This document shows, piece after piece, positions 33,598 through 45,394 of a stretch of 64,000 bases of DNA; positions within the stretch are counted from its first letter, which is position 1; the number at the start of each line of letters is the position of its first letter. A program made the translations under genes and the position numbers. Source of the stretch: Coprinellus micaceus. Taxonomy: Eukaryota > Basidiomycota > Agaricomycetes > Agaricales > Psathyrellaceae. The notes beneath the pieces are model-generated. The model saw only the letters and a list, made by a program, of their open reading frames with translations, searched no databases and was not told the DNA's origin. The stretch lies in assembly GCA_951394405.1 (NCBI GenBank), contig OX596339.1, forward strand, positions 1,116,001 through 1,180,000. The letters are read 5' to 3'.

Positions 33598-35000
33598 ATG
33601 TCTGCCATGGATCCCCCAAACTGGTCTCGTCTCTTCGAAGGCTTCGGCGAAGACGCGTTCAGCTCTCGCGGCTTCGACGTCCCACCAAGCAGTTCCGCCC
33701 TGTTCAACCGCTCCGACTTCTCGGTCGATGATTCTACCCTCAACATGGAATATTTCATGTCGGGCACCCCTTCCTCCGCTTTGCCCCAGTTCCCTTCGCC
33801 ATCCATCGACTACCTCTCCAGTTCATTGCTCGGCACGTCTTTCTTCTCCGCGCCCGCCGACGATGTGGATGTAATTACGGGCTTTCCTTGGCACACATCC
33901 CTGGACACGACTCTGGCCTTACAAGGGAGTTTCGATCACCTCCCGCTGGTCCGCGGTTGTCCCCCCACTCCCTCCACTCCGATGAAAGGGACCCATCCAA
34001 GTTCCACAACCCGACCTTGTCCAATGCCCATTGACAAGCAGCATCTAGATGCCCGGGATGCTCTCCGGGCTCGTCTCGCGGGCATGCAGCTCAAAGAGGA
34101 GCCAGATCTGCCTCAGTACATTTCTCCCAAGTGCTTGACGCAGCCCACTGGGCTTTCGACTACTCCAAATTCAGAACGGCCTTTGAAAAGGTAAGCCTCT
34201 GACCACCCCGTCCGATGAAAGAAGTATTCCTCAGACTTCCTCTTAGGCGCCTGTTCCCAGAGTCACTGTTCACCTCTCGTTCAGCTCCAGTCAGCCCTCT
34301 TGCCAACCGCACCAGAACGTTGGCCCCTTTGCCTCGTAGGGCAACCAAGCCGACACCTTCACCCGCCGACGCCGGAAAGCTCTCACCTCTCCAGACTCCC
34401 CTCGTCCCCACGCAACTTTTCACCCCCGGCCCAAGCCGCCCCCACTCAGCATCGCCATCATTGTACACTCCCTCCATCTCATCCGCTTCGCCTTGTCTCA
34501 AATCCAACGAGGACTGCGACGCCGACGACGAGTATTCCCCCAGCTCCGAAGGTCGCACCAAGAAATGCCAGAAGATCTCTCGACGCAACTTCAAAGCCTC
34601 TGCAGCCCACAAAGCGGACCTCGACGGTCAAACCCAGCTGACCCGCGTGCTTGCGTCCCTTCCACCTCATCTTCAGTACATCGAGGAAAAGGGCGGTCTC
34701 TTTCATTGCCCCTTTGAGGACTGTGACCGTACGTCGCACAGTAGTGGCGACATGGGCCGCCACCTCGAATCCAACGTCCACGCAACGCACAAGTTCGTCT
34801 GCCTCGATGCCGACTGCCTCACTCAGTTCGCTCGCGAGGACTCGATGAAGCGCCACCACAGCAACCCCCGCGGAAAGCAGCACAAGGCCAACCACGATCG
34901 TATGATCAAACTGGGGTTCAAGAGTCGCGTTCGGAGGGATCAGATAGAGGAGGTTGGCGAGCAGGTCAAGAAACTTGCTCGTGCCCCTCGTCTTGTGTGA
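33598..35000 (+). CDS. C2H2 zinc-finger protein, probable transcription factor (448 aa)
   Basis: Exons 33598-34190 and 34247-35000 (56-nt intron) give 448 residues. Two atypical C2H2 fingers lie near the C-terminus: CPFEDCDRTSHSSGDMGRHL...H (about 350-375) and CLDADCLTQFAREDSMKRHH...H (about 380-410), followed by a basic segment (KANHDRMIKLGFKSRVRRDQ). The first 300 residues are Ser/Pro/Thr-rich, as is usual for activation regions of fungal regulators. A nuclear DNA-binding role is inferred; targets are unknown. It sits between the formamidase pair and homogentisate dioxygenase, but nothing in the sequence links it to them. Confidence 0.82.
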
Positions 35001-35581
35001 ACTCGCAAGATATATGACTTGACATTGTATGTACCACGTATTTTATGTTCTATGTTCGGCATGATCTCTTCCCTTTCTCTCTTCCTTACCTTCACTCTGT
35101 ACCACTAGCATCTCAATTCCCCCCTCTCCCTTCATTGATAGCATCTCTCTCACTAGCCTAGACCCGTGTGCGTCTTGCCACTGGTCTACTGATTGATGGA
35201 CACCAACGCCCCCATTCCTTTCCACCCGCTCCTTACTTTCCACCTTCCGGCGTTTTACGGACAACCCCTCCTACCTACTTTTTAATGATCTGGGCCCCGT
35301 TGTTGCCCCTTTGATTGGACTATTTCCTCCTCCATTTTCTTGGCATCGATTGTCAAGTTATATGGCCTTTCTTTCATGTCGCCTTGTTGGCTGTATCATA
35401 GTTCGAACCCGTGTATCCATAGATAGTGTGACCACATTAAAGTTGCTACGAACGCACAGATGATGTTGCATATGACGGTGACGGGCGGAGGCCCTACTGA
35501 AGATTCAGAAAGCGCAGAAGTGGTATCGACTAAAGTCCGGTCCATGATAGATAAATAGAAGCACCCGCCTCTCGGCTTTAC
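35001..35581. other. Intergenic between convergent genes
   Basis: 3' UTRs of the zinc-finger gene (+) and homogentisate dioxygenase (-). T/C-rich; no other feature seen. Confidence 0.4.
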
Positions 35582-37809
35582 CTACTCATGAAAGCCATTG
35601 ATCGGTTTTGCCCCATTCACTTCACCGGCGTGCCCATTCAAAGGGGGTTTCACAAGGGGCGCGTTCTCTTCGCCGAGGAGAGGAAGCCCTCGCGCTTTGA
35701 GGTCGGCGTTTATCTCGTCAACATGGTCCAGGAACTTGGCCCTCAGGGGATCCCACATCGCCGGTTCGTGTTCTGCCAGGAAACGTTCAGAGCCTGTCCT
35801 CCCCATTCCAAGTCGAAGAAAGAAGACGTACCATGGAGCTTCTCACAATGATACATGGCCCAATCGGTAATTGTGAACATCATGCTCGACTCGAACATGA
35901 CGGCGACAGTTCCTTCCGAGATCCTTCTAGGCTGTAGTTCGTGTTGGGTAGCCTTCTCCCATTCTTCGAAGGACACTAAGGAAGGTTGACGACCATGAGA
36001 CCTCTACTTAAGTGGAGCTGTTGGAGAAGAAACATACCACCATGAGGCGTAAAGCCGTTCTCGAAGCTGGCTCCACCGGGCTTGAAGCCATCGCTACGAC
36101 CACCGTATTCACCGTAGAGAAGTCCCATGAATTCGGTGGACGAGTTTCGATGATAATACTAAACCAGGAAGGTGATGGAACAGTCAGTTATCGGTTATCT
36201 CCCAATCCGCGGATTTCGCAACATTGGCAACTCACAGGCGGGCGGAAGGTGTTGCTGGCGACGTCCCATCGAGGGTGGAATACGAGGAAGTCACAGAGCG
36301 GCACACTCGGTTGCTTCGACTTGGCAGTCAGCACACAGAAGCAAGAGGGGTCGACATGATCTTTTGTGATGCTGCCAACACCGATGAACTTCTCCAAAGC
36401 ATACTTGTAGGGGACGTAGCTGTACAAGAGATTTGAGTCTATCCGACCTGATAGGAATAATCGATGCACACTCACTTTCCGTGCCAAGCGACCACGTCGA
36501 AAGGGGTGTGATCTTGGGAGCATGCATGGAGTTCTCCGCCGACCCTGGAGCGAGAAGGTCAGGGGGTATTCTGAGGTCGGAGTGCGATCTTAACTTACTT
36601 GTATACAACTGGTTAAAGGAGGTTAGATGAGCGTCCAGAACATACATGTGACATAACAAGCGACCCACCCTCCCAAGGCGATTGATCGATATCGAAGGAA
36701 GCCAGTGGTGTCTCGAAATCTCTGGGATTTGCGAGTCCATGACCGCCTAGCGGCCCAAGCTCGGGTAGGACGTAATGTTGCCCGTAAATCTCTTGAATGT
36801 CTGCGAGAATTATCCGCCTCAGTGCACCGCTTTGACGACGGAGCAACGGAAAAGAGAAGGGGCTTACATCCGCGAGAAGGGCCATCAGGAAGAAGAACCT
36901 TGAATTTCATCCCACGCTGAATAACGCACAATTCTCCCGAGCGAACCATTAACCTACGGTCACATCCACGGTCAGTATATCTTCAATAGAGTAGACCATG
37001 AGAACTGGAAATACCTTCCGTATTCTGTCTGGATGTCGAGGCGGCCTTGCTGGGGGAGAATCAGCATATCGCCATCATTATTGCAGAAGGCCTTCTTTTC
37101 CATCGAAGCATTCGCAAGGTACATATGGATAGCGAGACCTTCATGGAGTGTTGGGTCACCGTTTCCAGCGATGGTCTTCAAGCCTTGTACAAAATCGACC
37201 TTCCTCGAGCCAGAAGGAATATCGAAGGGATGCCAGGCGAGCTGAGTGGGGCTGATATGAACTCGGGGGTTTATTGGGAGGAAGCACGATTCGAGCTGCC
37301 AGCGATTCGATGCGTCGGTCTCAGTAGAAGTTTAAATGGAAAACGGAACAGCACTGACATCGGGGGTTGGTGGTAGTTTCCTGAATCCCTTGTGCGCCAC
37401 AGACGGACGCATGCGATATAGCCAGCTATTCGATCTTGGTCAGCTGTGTACAAGGGAAACGAGTTGTGGAGGCGACTCACGCGCTGAGGTTTTCAGCCCG
37501 TGGAGCGACGAATGATGCACCTGTTAACTGTGGCACAAGATGAGTGGGTTACGATGGCCGAGGGTCGGAGCACTTACGCCTTCGACGTAGAGGTCGTACT
37601 TGATCTTTTGGGGCATGTTCTGTCCAAGGGGTAGTGCACCAGGACTTGGACACGATGAGGTGGGTACGGAGCTTGATATGCGAAGGGGTAACTCACAGAG
37701 CTTCAGACGCGAAACGGTTGCCGAAGCCGACCTGGTATTGGTAGGGGTCATTGGGAGTGGTTTCAGTGATGAAGGGGCCGAGGGCGGTGGCACCAGACGC
37801 AGAGGCCAT
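35582..37809 (-). CDS. hmgA: Homogentisate 1,2-dioxygenase (511 aa)
   Basis: Thirteen exons on the minus strand (5' to 3'): 37809-37697, 37644-37578, 37527-37481, 37425-37359, 37319-37015, 36953-36868, 36800-36669, 36608-36599, 36544-36476, 36419-36236, 36158-36038, 35975-35832, 35772-35582. The enzyme opens the ring of homogentisate to maleylacetoacetate in phenylalanine/tyrosine catabolism and needs Fe(II). The family is recognised from YQVGFGNRFASEA, NNDGDMLILPQQGRLDIQTE, CVIQRGMKFKV and GQHYVLPELGPLGGHGLANP. The iron ligands (His, Glu, His of YYHRN, TEFMG and TPHG) are all present in exon 11. Exon 8 is only 10 nt and intron 4 only 39 nt. Maleylacetoacetate isomerase and fumarylacetoacetase genes are not in this window. 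Confidence 0.95.
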
Positions 37810-38290
37810 ATTGGTAGAGGGAGAAGTGAGTAGGGGGAACATCCACGGCTAGAAAGCCTCTTTTATACCGGTCGAGGATGAAGTAAGGGAGATCTCCAGA
37901 TATCTGGTTTTGAACATCCGGGGAACGGGGTGCTGACCGAGTGCCCTGGTGCTCGTACCCACTCAGATCAAGTGCCGTTGGAATGAGCCAGGCTCTATCA
38001 TATTACCTATGTAGACGCCTTGGGAGAGTATTTGCTTTTATGCTCGACCCCGTGGTCCCAACGGAATCAGGGGGACCGGCATACCTATCAACACGTATCC
38101 CAGTTTGGGTACTTTTTCGCGCTTGAGGGGTTGGTTTGGAGCGCCCAAGTTACGATCTGAATGATGACGGTGGCCTGGTGTACACATCGAATGCGTGTCA
38201 TATTGTCAAAGGCTCTCGTAACGGCTTCCTTTCTCGTACTGTGCTTGCATGCGCAGCCAAATCTTCGTCGCGAGCGAGGGCGATTACTAT
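37810..38290. other. Intergenic: homogentisate dioxygenase promoter / transketolase 3' UTR
   Basis: 481 bp between two minus-strand genes. Apart from the TATA box near its left end, nothing was recognised. Confidence 0.4.
37860..37867 (-). promoter_or_regulatory. TATA box of homogentisate dioxygenase
   Basis: On the minus strand the sequence reads CCGGTATAAAAGAGGC, with TATAAAAG about 50 bp before the ATG at 37809. This is a good match to a core TATA element. Confidence 0.6.
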
Positions 38291-41033
38291 CTAGTGAGCA
38301 AGCTCCATGATCTTGCTAATGATAGCTGTATGAAGAAAAATTAGTTAGCGAAGCATACCCAGGATGAATCGTTCAGCAACGAAGAGGACATACACTGCGG
38401 ATCTAGGTTCTGATAGGGAATTTGTTCCCATAAACCTCCGCACCCTAGATGATGAAGGATACCGTTAGAAGACAAGTGAGAGTGGACCAAGCGTGCGACT
38501 GTCGGTGCGCGAGTGAAAAACATACCTTCTTTGGTCGTACCCATATATCCATATTTCGGAGTGAGCTGCCTCTCAAGAAGCCACGTACCAAACTTCGATC
38601 CAAGCTGCAAAGTGCCACGTTAGGGGGCCACTATCGTATACGAGACGATGATGCGCACCCCAGTCTTCTGGTTCAGAGATTCAACGACGAGGACGAACGG
38701 TGTCTGCCCTATCTTCTTAATGACCTAATGAGGTCGGTAAATAAAGATGAAACCGGCAGGAAAGGCACGAGTTGCTCACCTGTTCATCAACCACGTTCAA
38801 ACAGGGCTTATTGATCAACCCCACATCCAGTCCTTGCTGCCTGCATCGGAGGACAGCATCCCAGGAACGGTAGAGCATCTCTCCGAAGGAGACGACATAT
38901 CCAGCCTTGCCTTCCGCAATTATATCGTCTTTCCCAGGGATGAAGTTATAGTCGCCCTCGAAGAACCGAGTTCCGTCTTCCTTCAGAATCCAAGGAACCT
39001 TAGCACGTGTAGAAAAAATGAAGCGTACACCGCGCTCGAAGAAAACCCGTTTGACAACTGCGACCATTTGTGCTGCGTCCGCGGGGAAGTAGAGGTACGA
39101 TTGGACATCTGTCAACCCGTTATCACCGAACATGTTGTTCAGACCTACGGCCTAGTTCAGCGACAATACGGGGTGTACACAATCAAAGCTCACCGAAGTG
39201 ACAGGTGTTGTCGGCCTGGAACATTGAACGTCATGAGGTGAGAATTTATTTGCAAATCAGGTACAGGTACGCACCATCTAGGAATAGTTATATGAGATAG
39301 CATGAGAAGAACATTCGCTCTCCGTCCACGGTAGAAGAACGCACCTCATCGACTGAGAAGATGGAATCAGCCATGAACAATCTTGCTATATAAGACATAA
39401 ACTTACCACCAGAATGAGAGAAGTGGCTCAGCACATTGCAATTGTTTAAGCGGGCCATAGTGAGCTCAGAAATCACCATCTCCAAGAAAGCAGAGAAGGT
39501 CGAAAAGACACCAAACTTGTCGGGATCAAAACCGAAGCCAGCAGCGGCAGAAAAATTTCCGCGTTCCATGACCCCGGAAGACAGGAAGACCTCAGGGTGC
39601 TTCTGGTGGATCGACTTCAGGCCCGTCGAGCCCTCGAGATCAGCTAGCAGAACGCGTAAATACGTGTCGTGGTTACACGGGGTGACCAGACTTACAGTCA
39701 ACCACGAGCACCTTTGCCTTTGCTTCTTCGGGGGAAAGGGTATCGAGGACCATGTTGACGGCCTCTCCAAAGATAACTCGGTTAGCGCCGAGCTCGTGGG
39801 AGGAGCCGACGAAGAGATATGGGTTGAGGATCGGCTTTATCTCGTTGTAAATGCTAGCCAGATTAGCCAGTCCTCGCTTCTCCAGATATCTCGTCGCAGA
39901 CGCGACGGGAATCGCGTCGTGGGCGTGAGGAGATCCTTCTATATCTGGAATTCCTGGAGCCATAACACGTTTGCTGACCACTGAAGAATACGTTTAGTAG
40001 AGAGCACCAGCACAATAATAATAGAAGTGGAGACATACCAGCAGCCGGGCCGTTGTGAGCAACTGCTTCTGCCACGGCGCTCCACAGGCCCTCGAAGTCT
40101 TCCCCTTGGGCAGTGAGGACTTTCATCCCATGGCCTTCCAACGTCTTCGCAACATTGTAGCCTTTTAAGTACTCCGAGGGGTGCCCCGCGATAGTGACGT
40201 TGTTATCGTCGATGAACAGCTTGACATTGAGATTTTGTGCTACGGCGAGACGAGCCGCCTCTGCATCGTTGCCTTCCTGCTGTGACCCGTCCGAACCAAG
40301 ACAGAAGACGGCCTTGTCTTGGTTCGCCAGAGCAACACCGTTCACAAGGGGCCTAGAATACGTTAGAAGGTCAGGTTCTCGGCGCACGTTGACAGTGGAA
40401 GATGAGCGCGAAGTAGGCTTACCACATGTGACCAAGGCGACCAGAAGAGAACTTGACCCCAGGGGTCAGGCCTAGTTCAGGGTGGCCAGGAAGCCTCGAG
40501 TTGGCTGCACGATAATGGAGCAAATGCTCAGGAGGAAGAGATCCGTCCAACGCAGACAGCAGGTACTGGGTGGCGACTCTATGGCCTACGTCAAAGCCAT
40601 CGGTGAAAGCGCGACCAGGGTACGTGATAACGCAACGCACCAGCCTCGTCCCAGATAATGGGGACGTATTTGGAAGGATCGCTTTCCATAAGCGCCAGGA
40701 GCATGCATACCTCTGGCACAGTGTCGTATGCTCCGCCTATGGGTTGGCGAGGCCATCGTCAGCCATATTCTGTGCGTTACTTGGGGAACGCCCATACCAG
40801 TATGCCCGCTAACGCCGCGAGCGGAGGCAGTCGCGGTGAAGTAGACGATGGTGTCTCGCAGAAGCTGGATATTGAACTCCAGGGCATCCCTTTCCTCCTT
40901 GGTCAACTGGGGCTTCTTCGGGTCGAGCTTCAATCTGTCGAACGGTCAGGGGCCCGCCTAGGGCAGAAACATCGAGAACCTACTTCTTGAAGGATTTGAG
41001 GTCGATTGGAAACTTTTCAACGAGGTGTGCCAT
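38291..41033 (-). CDS. Transketolase-family enzyme, dihydroxyacetone-synthase-like (636 aa)
   Basis: Fifteen exons on the minus strand (5' to 3'): 41033-40984, 40934-40798, 40736-40641, 40585-40423, 40352-40039, 39980-39696, 39643-39407, 39352-39345, 39277-39275, 39215-39194, 39144-38780, 38724-38659, 38604-38526, 38444-38394, 38325-38291. The family moves two-carbon units with thiamine diphosphate; the dihydroxyacetone-synthase branch uses formaldehyde as acceptor. Seen: RGVSGHTGG, the ThDP motif GSDGSQQEG...DDNN, VDSDLEGSTGLK, HSGVDEMADNTCHFG and VDEQVIKKIGQTPFVLVVES. Exons 8 and 9 are only 8 and 3 nt, yet they supply residues (VDE, M) that the family expects. Assignment to the DHAS branch is from overall resemblance; an ordinary transketolase-like role in the peroxisome or cytosol is possible. 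No C-terminal peroxisomal SKL is present (ends ELAH). Confidence 0.85.
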
Positions 41034-41742
41034 CGTGCGGTCAAGATGGTGGTTGGGAGGAGGGCCTGAGAGGTGCGCGAGCCCACATTTGGCCCTCACC
41101 GATCCACTCCACAGTCCAGATCCTTCCCGTTCCCAAATTCTTGCCATTCAGAGGCATTTTTGGTTTGCAGACGTCATCCAACCGTCACGATCGCATACGC
41201 CAATCATTGCGCGCGAGAATTGACCTCTGCTAGTGCACCAAGGTTCGGCAGAGGTACAGAACTGCGTCCCAACAATGGGGCGTCCGCGGTGCGCCTACAC
41301 CAGGATGGATGGGAGTCTTAGGGAGAGAAGGGCTGGATAGTCACAGTCACCCATCGTGACCGTGGCAACACAATACATGACACGTGGTTCCATTTAAGCG
41401 CCCGCGCCGGGTGCTGAGGACAGCATTGGAGGCGTCAATCCCTTGAAGCCTTCTCGTATGCTCCGAAATAAAGATATTTCGTGCCTTCGGAGGCCCCAGG
41501 CAAGTGTGAGAGAAAGTGAGTCGTATTGTACAGAAGGTAGTAAAATACAGATGACGGCGCATGCCATACCGTAAGAATGAGGTCCATTACATGAGTGTTG
41601 ATGAGTATGTTAGCTAGAGTAGATCAGGTGGGCATTCGATACAGGGGCTCGCGCCCTGGAAAAGGGAATTGCCCTTGAAAGCATCTCAATATCCACTTCA
41701 AGACGCCAAGTCACGTCAATCGCGAAGCCAAGAGGATGTCGT
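41034..41742. other. Intergenic, 0.7 kb
   Basis: Promoter of the transketolase gene and 3' UTR of the permease gene, both on the minus strand. No clear TATA box or repeat was seen. Confidence 0.4.
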
Positions 41743-43748
41743 CTACACAGTGTATCGGAAGAACTGCAAAGCGGTCAACGTCAGTCGTAGGCCTTGCAGT
41801 AGAAGAAGTGTAGCGGCACTCACCGAAGCATTGTCCCCGAGTTCGCGCTCAGCCTCCTTCATTTCCTCGGTATAATCGGCGAGGGTCAATCCCTTGGATT
41901 GCGTAACTGCATCCCTCCGCTTATTCTCCCGGACCAAGTAGAGGTGCATGAAGAGGGAAAGGAAGGTGCTCATGGTGACAGTTCCAATGAGGAGACCGTG
42001 GCCAGAATAGAACCTAGGGGCCTCAGACGTCCGATAAGCGAAGCCAGAGATAACACCTCCAAGGTTTCCAAATCCTGCAAGTGGGATGGTCAGGACAATT
42101 ATCGGACTATATGGAGCCTTCTTTACACGTACCGACATGCATAGCGATACCAACGGCACGCTTGGTAGACCCTCCGATATTGTTCCCATTCCATGCCACA
42201 CCCATGGGAACATTAGGGTAGATACTGCCAATGAGGAAGACAACAACAATCAGCAAAGCCGTATGGATCGCGGAAACAGGACTCTACTCACCCACTAACG
42301 GCGAAGAAGGTGCCAAGGTATTGGACAGCAGGAGTGTTTGTTGAAATCAACATCACAAACCCGATAATTGCGATAAGGCAGAAGAATATCATGTATGGGC
42401 CCCGTTTCTTTGACCTGTCAGCCAAGTAGCCTCCACCGATGGTCGCAACGCATCCCACAACGTATGGGGGCACGCTCATTAGCTGGGCCTTTTCGTCGGT
42501 GTAACCCATGTTCCTCACGATCGTGGGCAGGAAGAGTGAGATGGAGTAGAGAGGGGTGTAGATACCTAAAGTTCGAGAGCATTAGCGCAGCCACAGGAGT
42601 CGGTTCCAACCCCACTAACCAATGGTGGTGAGCATATGAACCCAAATCTTCCAATCCTTGACTGCAGCCTTGAAGTACTTGAAGTGGTATTCATCAGCGA
42701 GGGAGGTTCGGTCGAGTTTGAGGCGGGCGACGACTTCTGTCCGCTCGTCCTCAGTCAAGAACTTTGCGCTATCCAATCATCGTTGATTAGCATACTTCTC
42801 TCCAAGTCCACACCAAATGAACACTCACGTCTCTGGGCTATCATTGATGACCCATTTCGCAAAGAATGCAACCAGGACTGTGACGATACCCTCGAGGATG
42901 AAGATCCAGGCCCAACCTGGACGACCTCCGACACCATCCATCTCGCTGATTCCTCGAGCGAGCAGCCCTCCGAAGGCGCCTGCAAGGGTCGCCGCCGAGA
43001 AGAAGATGGCCATCCGAAGACCACACTCGTGCCGCCGGTACCAGAGGGTGATGTACCATGTTACCCCGGGGAAGAGACCGCCTTCACAGAACCCAAGGAA
43101 GATTCGGGCGATGACAAGGCCTGTGAGGTTCTTCACCAAACCCATCAGGGTCATGCCTTAAAATAAGGAGAGTGAGCAAGCAAATCCACGACCTCGATAT
43201 CTCGGACTACTCACAAATGCCCCAGGCAACCATCATAATGCAGAGCCAGAACGAAGCCCCCATCCGCTTCATCATAAGGTTACTCGGGATCTCAGCCAGG
43301 ACATAGGGAGGGAAGAACACAGCCAAAGCAATCTACGGGTCCAATGTCAGAGGTGGGGGATCGACATTCTCGAGGGACTGTACGCACGTTGTAGTCGAGC
43401 TTGCCGGTCATGCCGAGGTCCCTCTCGAGGTGGGCCAGGCGCGCATTTCCAATGTTGGAGCGATCGAGGAAGGAAAGCCTAAAAACAAGCGTCGTCGTTA
43501 ACCAAGATTGGCGAGAGAAGGTGGTGGATAAAAATAACATACAGGTAGAGAAGTGCGAGGAACGGAACGATGTTCCAGTCCATCTTGCGGAGAAGCCTAG
43601 CCGTGCGCGTCTCGTCGAAGGTGGGTCCAGCGAGTTTCTCGATGCCTGAGGAGTAGGAAGCCCGGCCATCCTTCACGACGACCTCCCCTTTCTCCATGAC
43701 GGACTCGGGGGGAGTTTGCTCGGAGACTTTGGCCTTCTCAGAGGACAT
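41743..43748 (-). CDS. MFS permease, anion:cation symporter (allantoate/DAL5) family, 509 aa
   Basis: Nine exons on the minus strand (5' to 3'): 43748-43543, 43478-43388, 43332-43215, 43156-42829, 42768-42620, 42565-42292, 42224-42133, 42074-41824, 41763-41743. The ACS family imports organic anions such as allantoate, nicotinate, pantothenate or tartrate across the plasma membrane. Family marks: RKMDWNIVPFLALLYLLSFL|DRSNIGNARL at TM1, then ARIFLGFCEGGLFPGVTWYI with the loop WYRRHECGLRMAIFF, GWAWIFILEGIVT, and GNNIGGSTKRAVGIAMHV in the second half; about 12 membrane segments. The last exon codes only FFRYTV. Substrate cannot be told from sequence. Confidence 0.9.
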
Positions 43749-45394
43749 TTTGGATGGTCCTTGGGGGTTCCTAAACGTAAGTTGAGCGCTGCAGGTTTAT
43801 GAGGGATGGAGGCCAGCTCCAAATGGGTTGGAAGAAGCCTTGGCGGAGTACCCTGGTGACACCTGCCCACGTTGTGCTGGTACACGCCACGAACCCTAGA
43901 TAGAAAGAGTTGCGATTTAAAGAGGCCTTCGTCCCATAACCGAAAATGATCTCCCAAATGAGTGTGGTTTCTGGTGCATTTCCGATTCGTTTATTCGTCT
44001 TCGGAGGATTTCACCCTCACAATCTTGGCCTGTAGCTCCTCAAATTTCTGAAACGGAAAACGGTGAGAGGGAGAAGAAATCCCACCAGATTCCGATCCGC
44101 CCAAACTGGCGCATCCCTCGGTTACACTAACTTTCGTTACACCGCAGACTTCGGTCAAGTAGCGTAATTAACGTAGTTCGGCCGCTAAGATTAGGGATGG
44201 ATCACGCTTGAATTGAATCAGAATCGAGGGGCGCGCTTTGGGTGTGCTCACCTAGGAAAGGGCTGCAATGACGCCCGCGATAAGAGGCTCCATCTTCTCC
44301 AACCACGTCTTGAGAGTTCCCAATGCCAAGGCCCTTCACCCTGTCCTTTGGAGATAATACCCCACACCATCCTCACCACTCCGGACCACAGCATTAGCAA
44401 CGCTTGCAAAACGCTTGCAATTCCTTGACATCTCTTCACTGAACTCCATCCGTTGATGATGCGGGGTTGTCTGGGGTCGTGAGACCCCATCTTCCTCAGG
44501 GACACAAGGCCATACGGTGGAGAGCCAAGCAAGTCGCCGTTTTCAATACCATAAGACACCACAACCCCTCGCAACATTTTCCAGACCGACGATACGGAGT
44601 AGGCCAAGGTCGAGGTCGCGGAAGACCGTGGATCGCCTACGGAACGTGAAGGTGCAATGTGACCACCAATCTGGGAAACACCGACCAATCCCTCGCCCGA
44701 ATGAGACTTGGTGGTGGCTTTGCATGGGAGCTCATGGGAGTATCTAAGGATCCAAGGGGCAACCAAGAGGATGCTCAGCAAGACACCGGTCGTTCATCAG
44801 CTACCGGCCACGACGCAATGCATTACGCAGCAGATCGAACAAAAAGGATGGAATTGAGTTCCTACACAAAATCAATACATCAGCCAAGGCTGCAAACGGT
44901 GGTTCATCAACAAAGGAAGCCCTTTCCGAAAGCGATAAAGGGCGATAACACGGAGGGCGATCGAGTAGGAATTCCAAGAATGAACGAGGTTTCCCGGGGC
45001 GATACTATGTCAGCTGGGAAAGAGGCGTACAGCCATGCGCGTCCTGGAAAGGTAGGAACGGTCAGAAACGGTTGAATGGGACTTGTTGAAAGACAGAAAA
45101 GGTCAGGGAACCGAGTATCGACAGAAGAGTAAACTCTTTCGGACGGCACTTCCTAAATTGTCGGTTTGTGATTCATCATAGAAAAGGAAAATGGACTGAA
45201 CAACGAGAAAACGGGCAAGGATACTCACTGTCGTGGTTGAGAGCAAAGGAACATCGATGCTCGAAAATTTCAATTCACCATCAGTGTGGGAAATTAAAGC
45301 TCCGCTTCAAGTACACGTGTCGCGCATCACAGAGGCTCGGCTCATCATTCGATTAGCGCCCACTGCAACTATCCACAACAGAGCGAGTACTAGT
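43749..45394. other. Gene-poor stretch, 1.6 kb
   Basis: Upstream region of the permease (-) and 3' flank of the DUF1479 gene (-). Overlapping open frames on both strands (minus 44248-44781, plus 44659-45075) begin at non-ATG codons or lack splice support and family motifs. A decayed gene is possible. Confidence 0.35.

Noticed and set aside
37521..37580. Apparent non-consensus splice after YVEG in homogentisate dioxygenase
   Set aside because: Using the earlier acceptor GCCACAG (exon 3 from 37527) gives LTGASFVAPR in frame, as the family expects.
44248..44781. 177-codon minus-strand frame
   Set aside because: It begins at a non-ATG codon, overlaps plus-strand frames and has no family motif.
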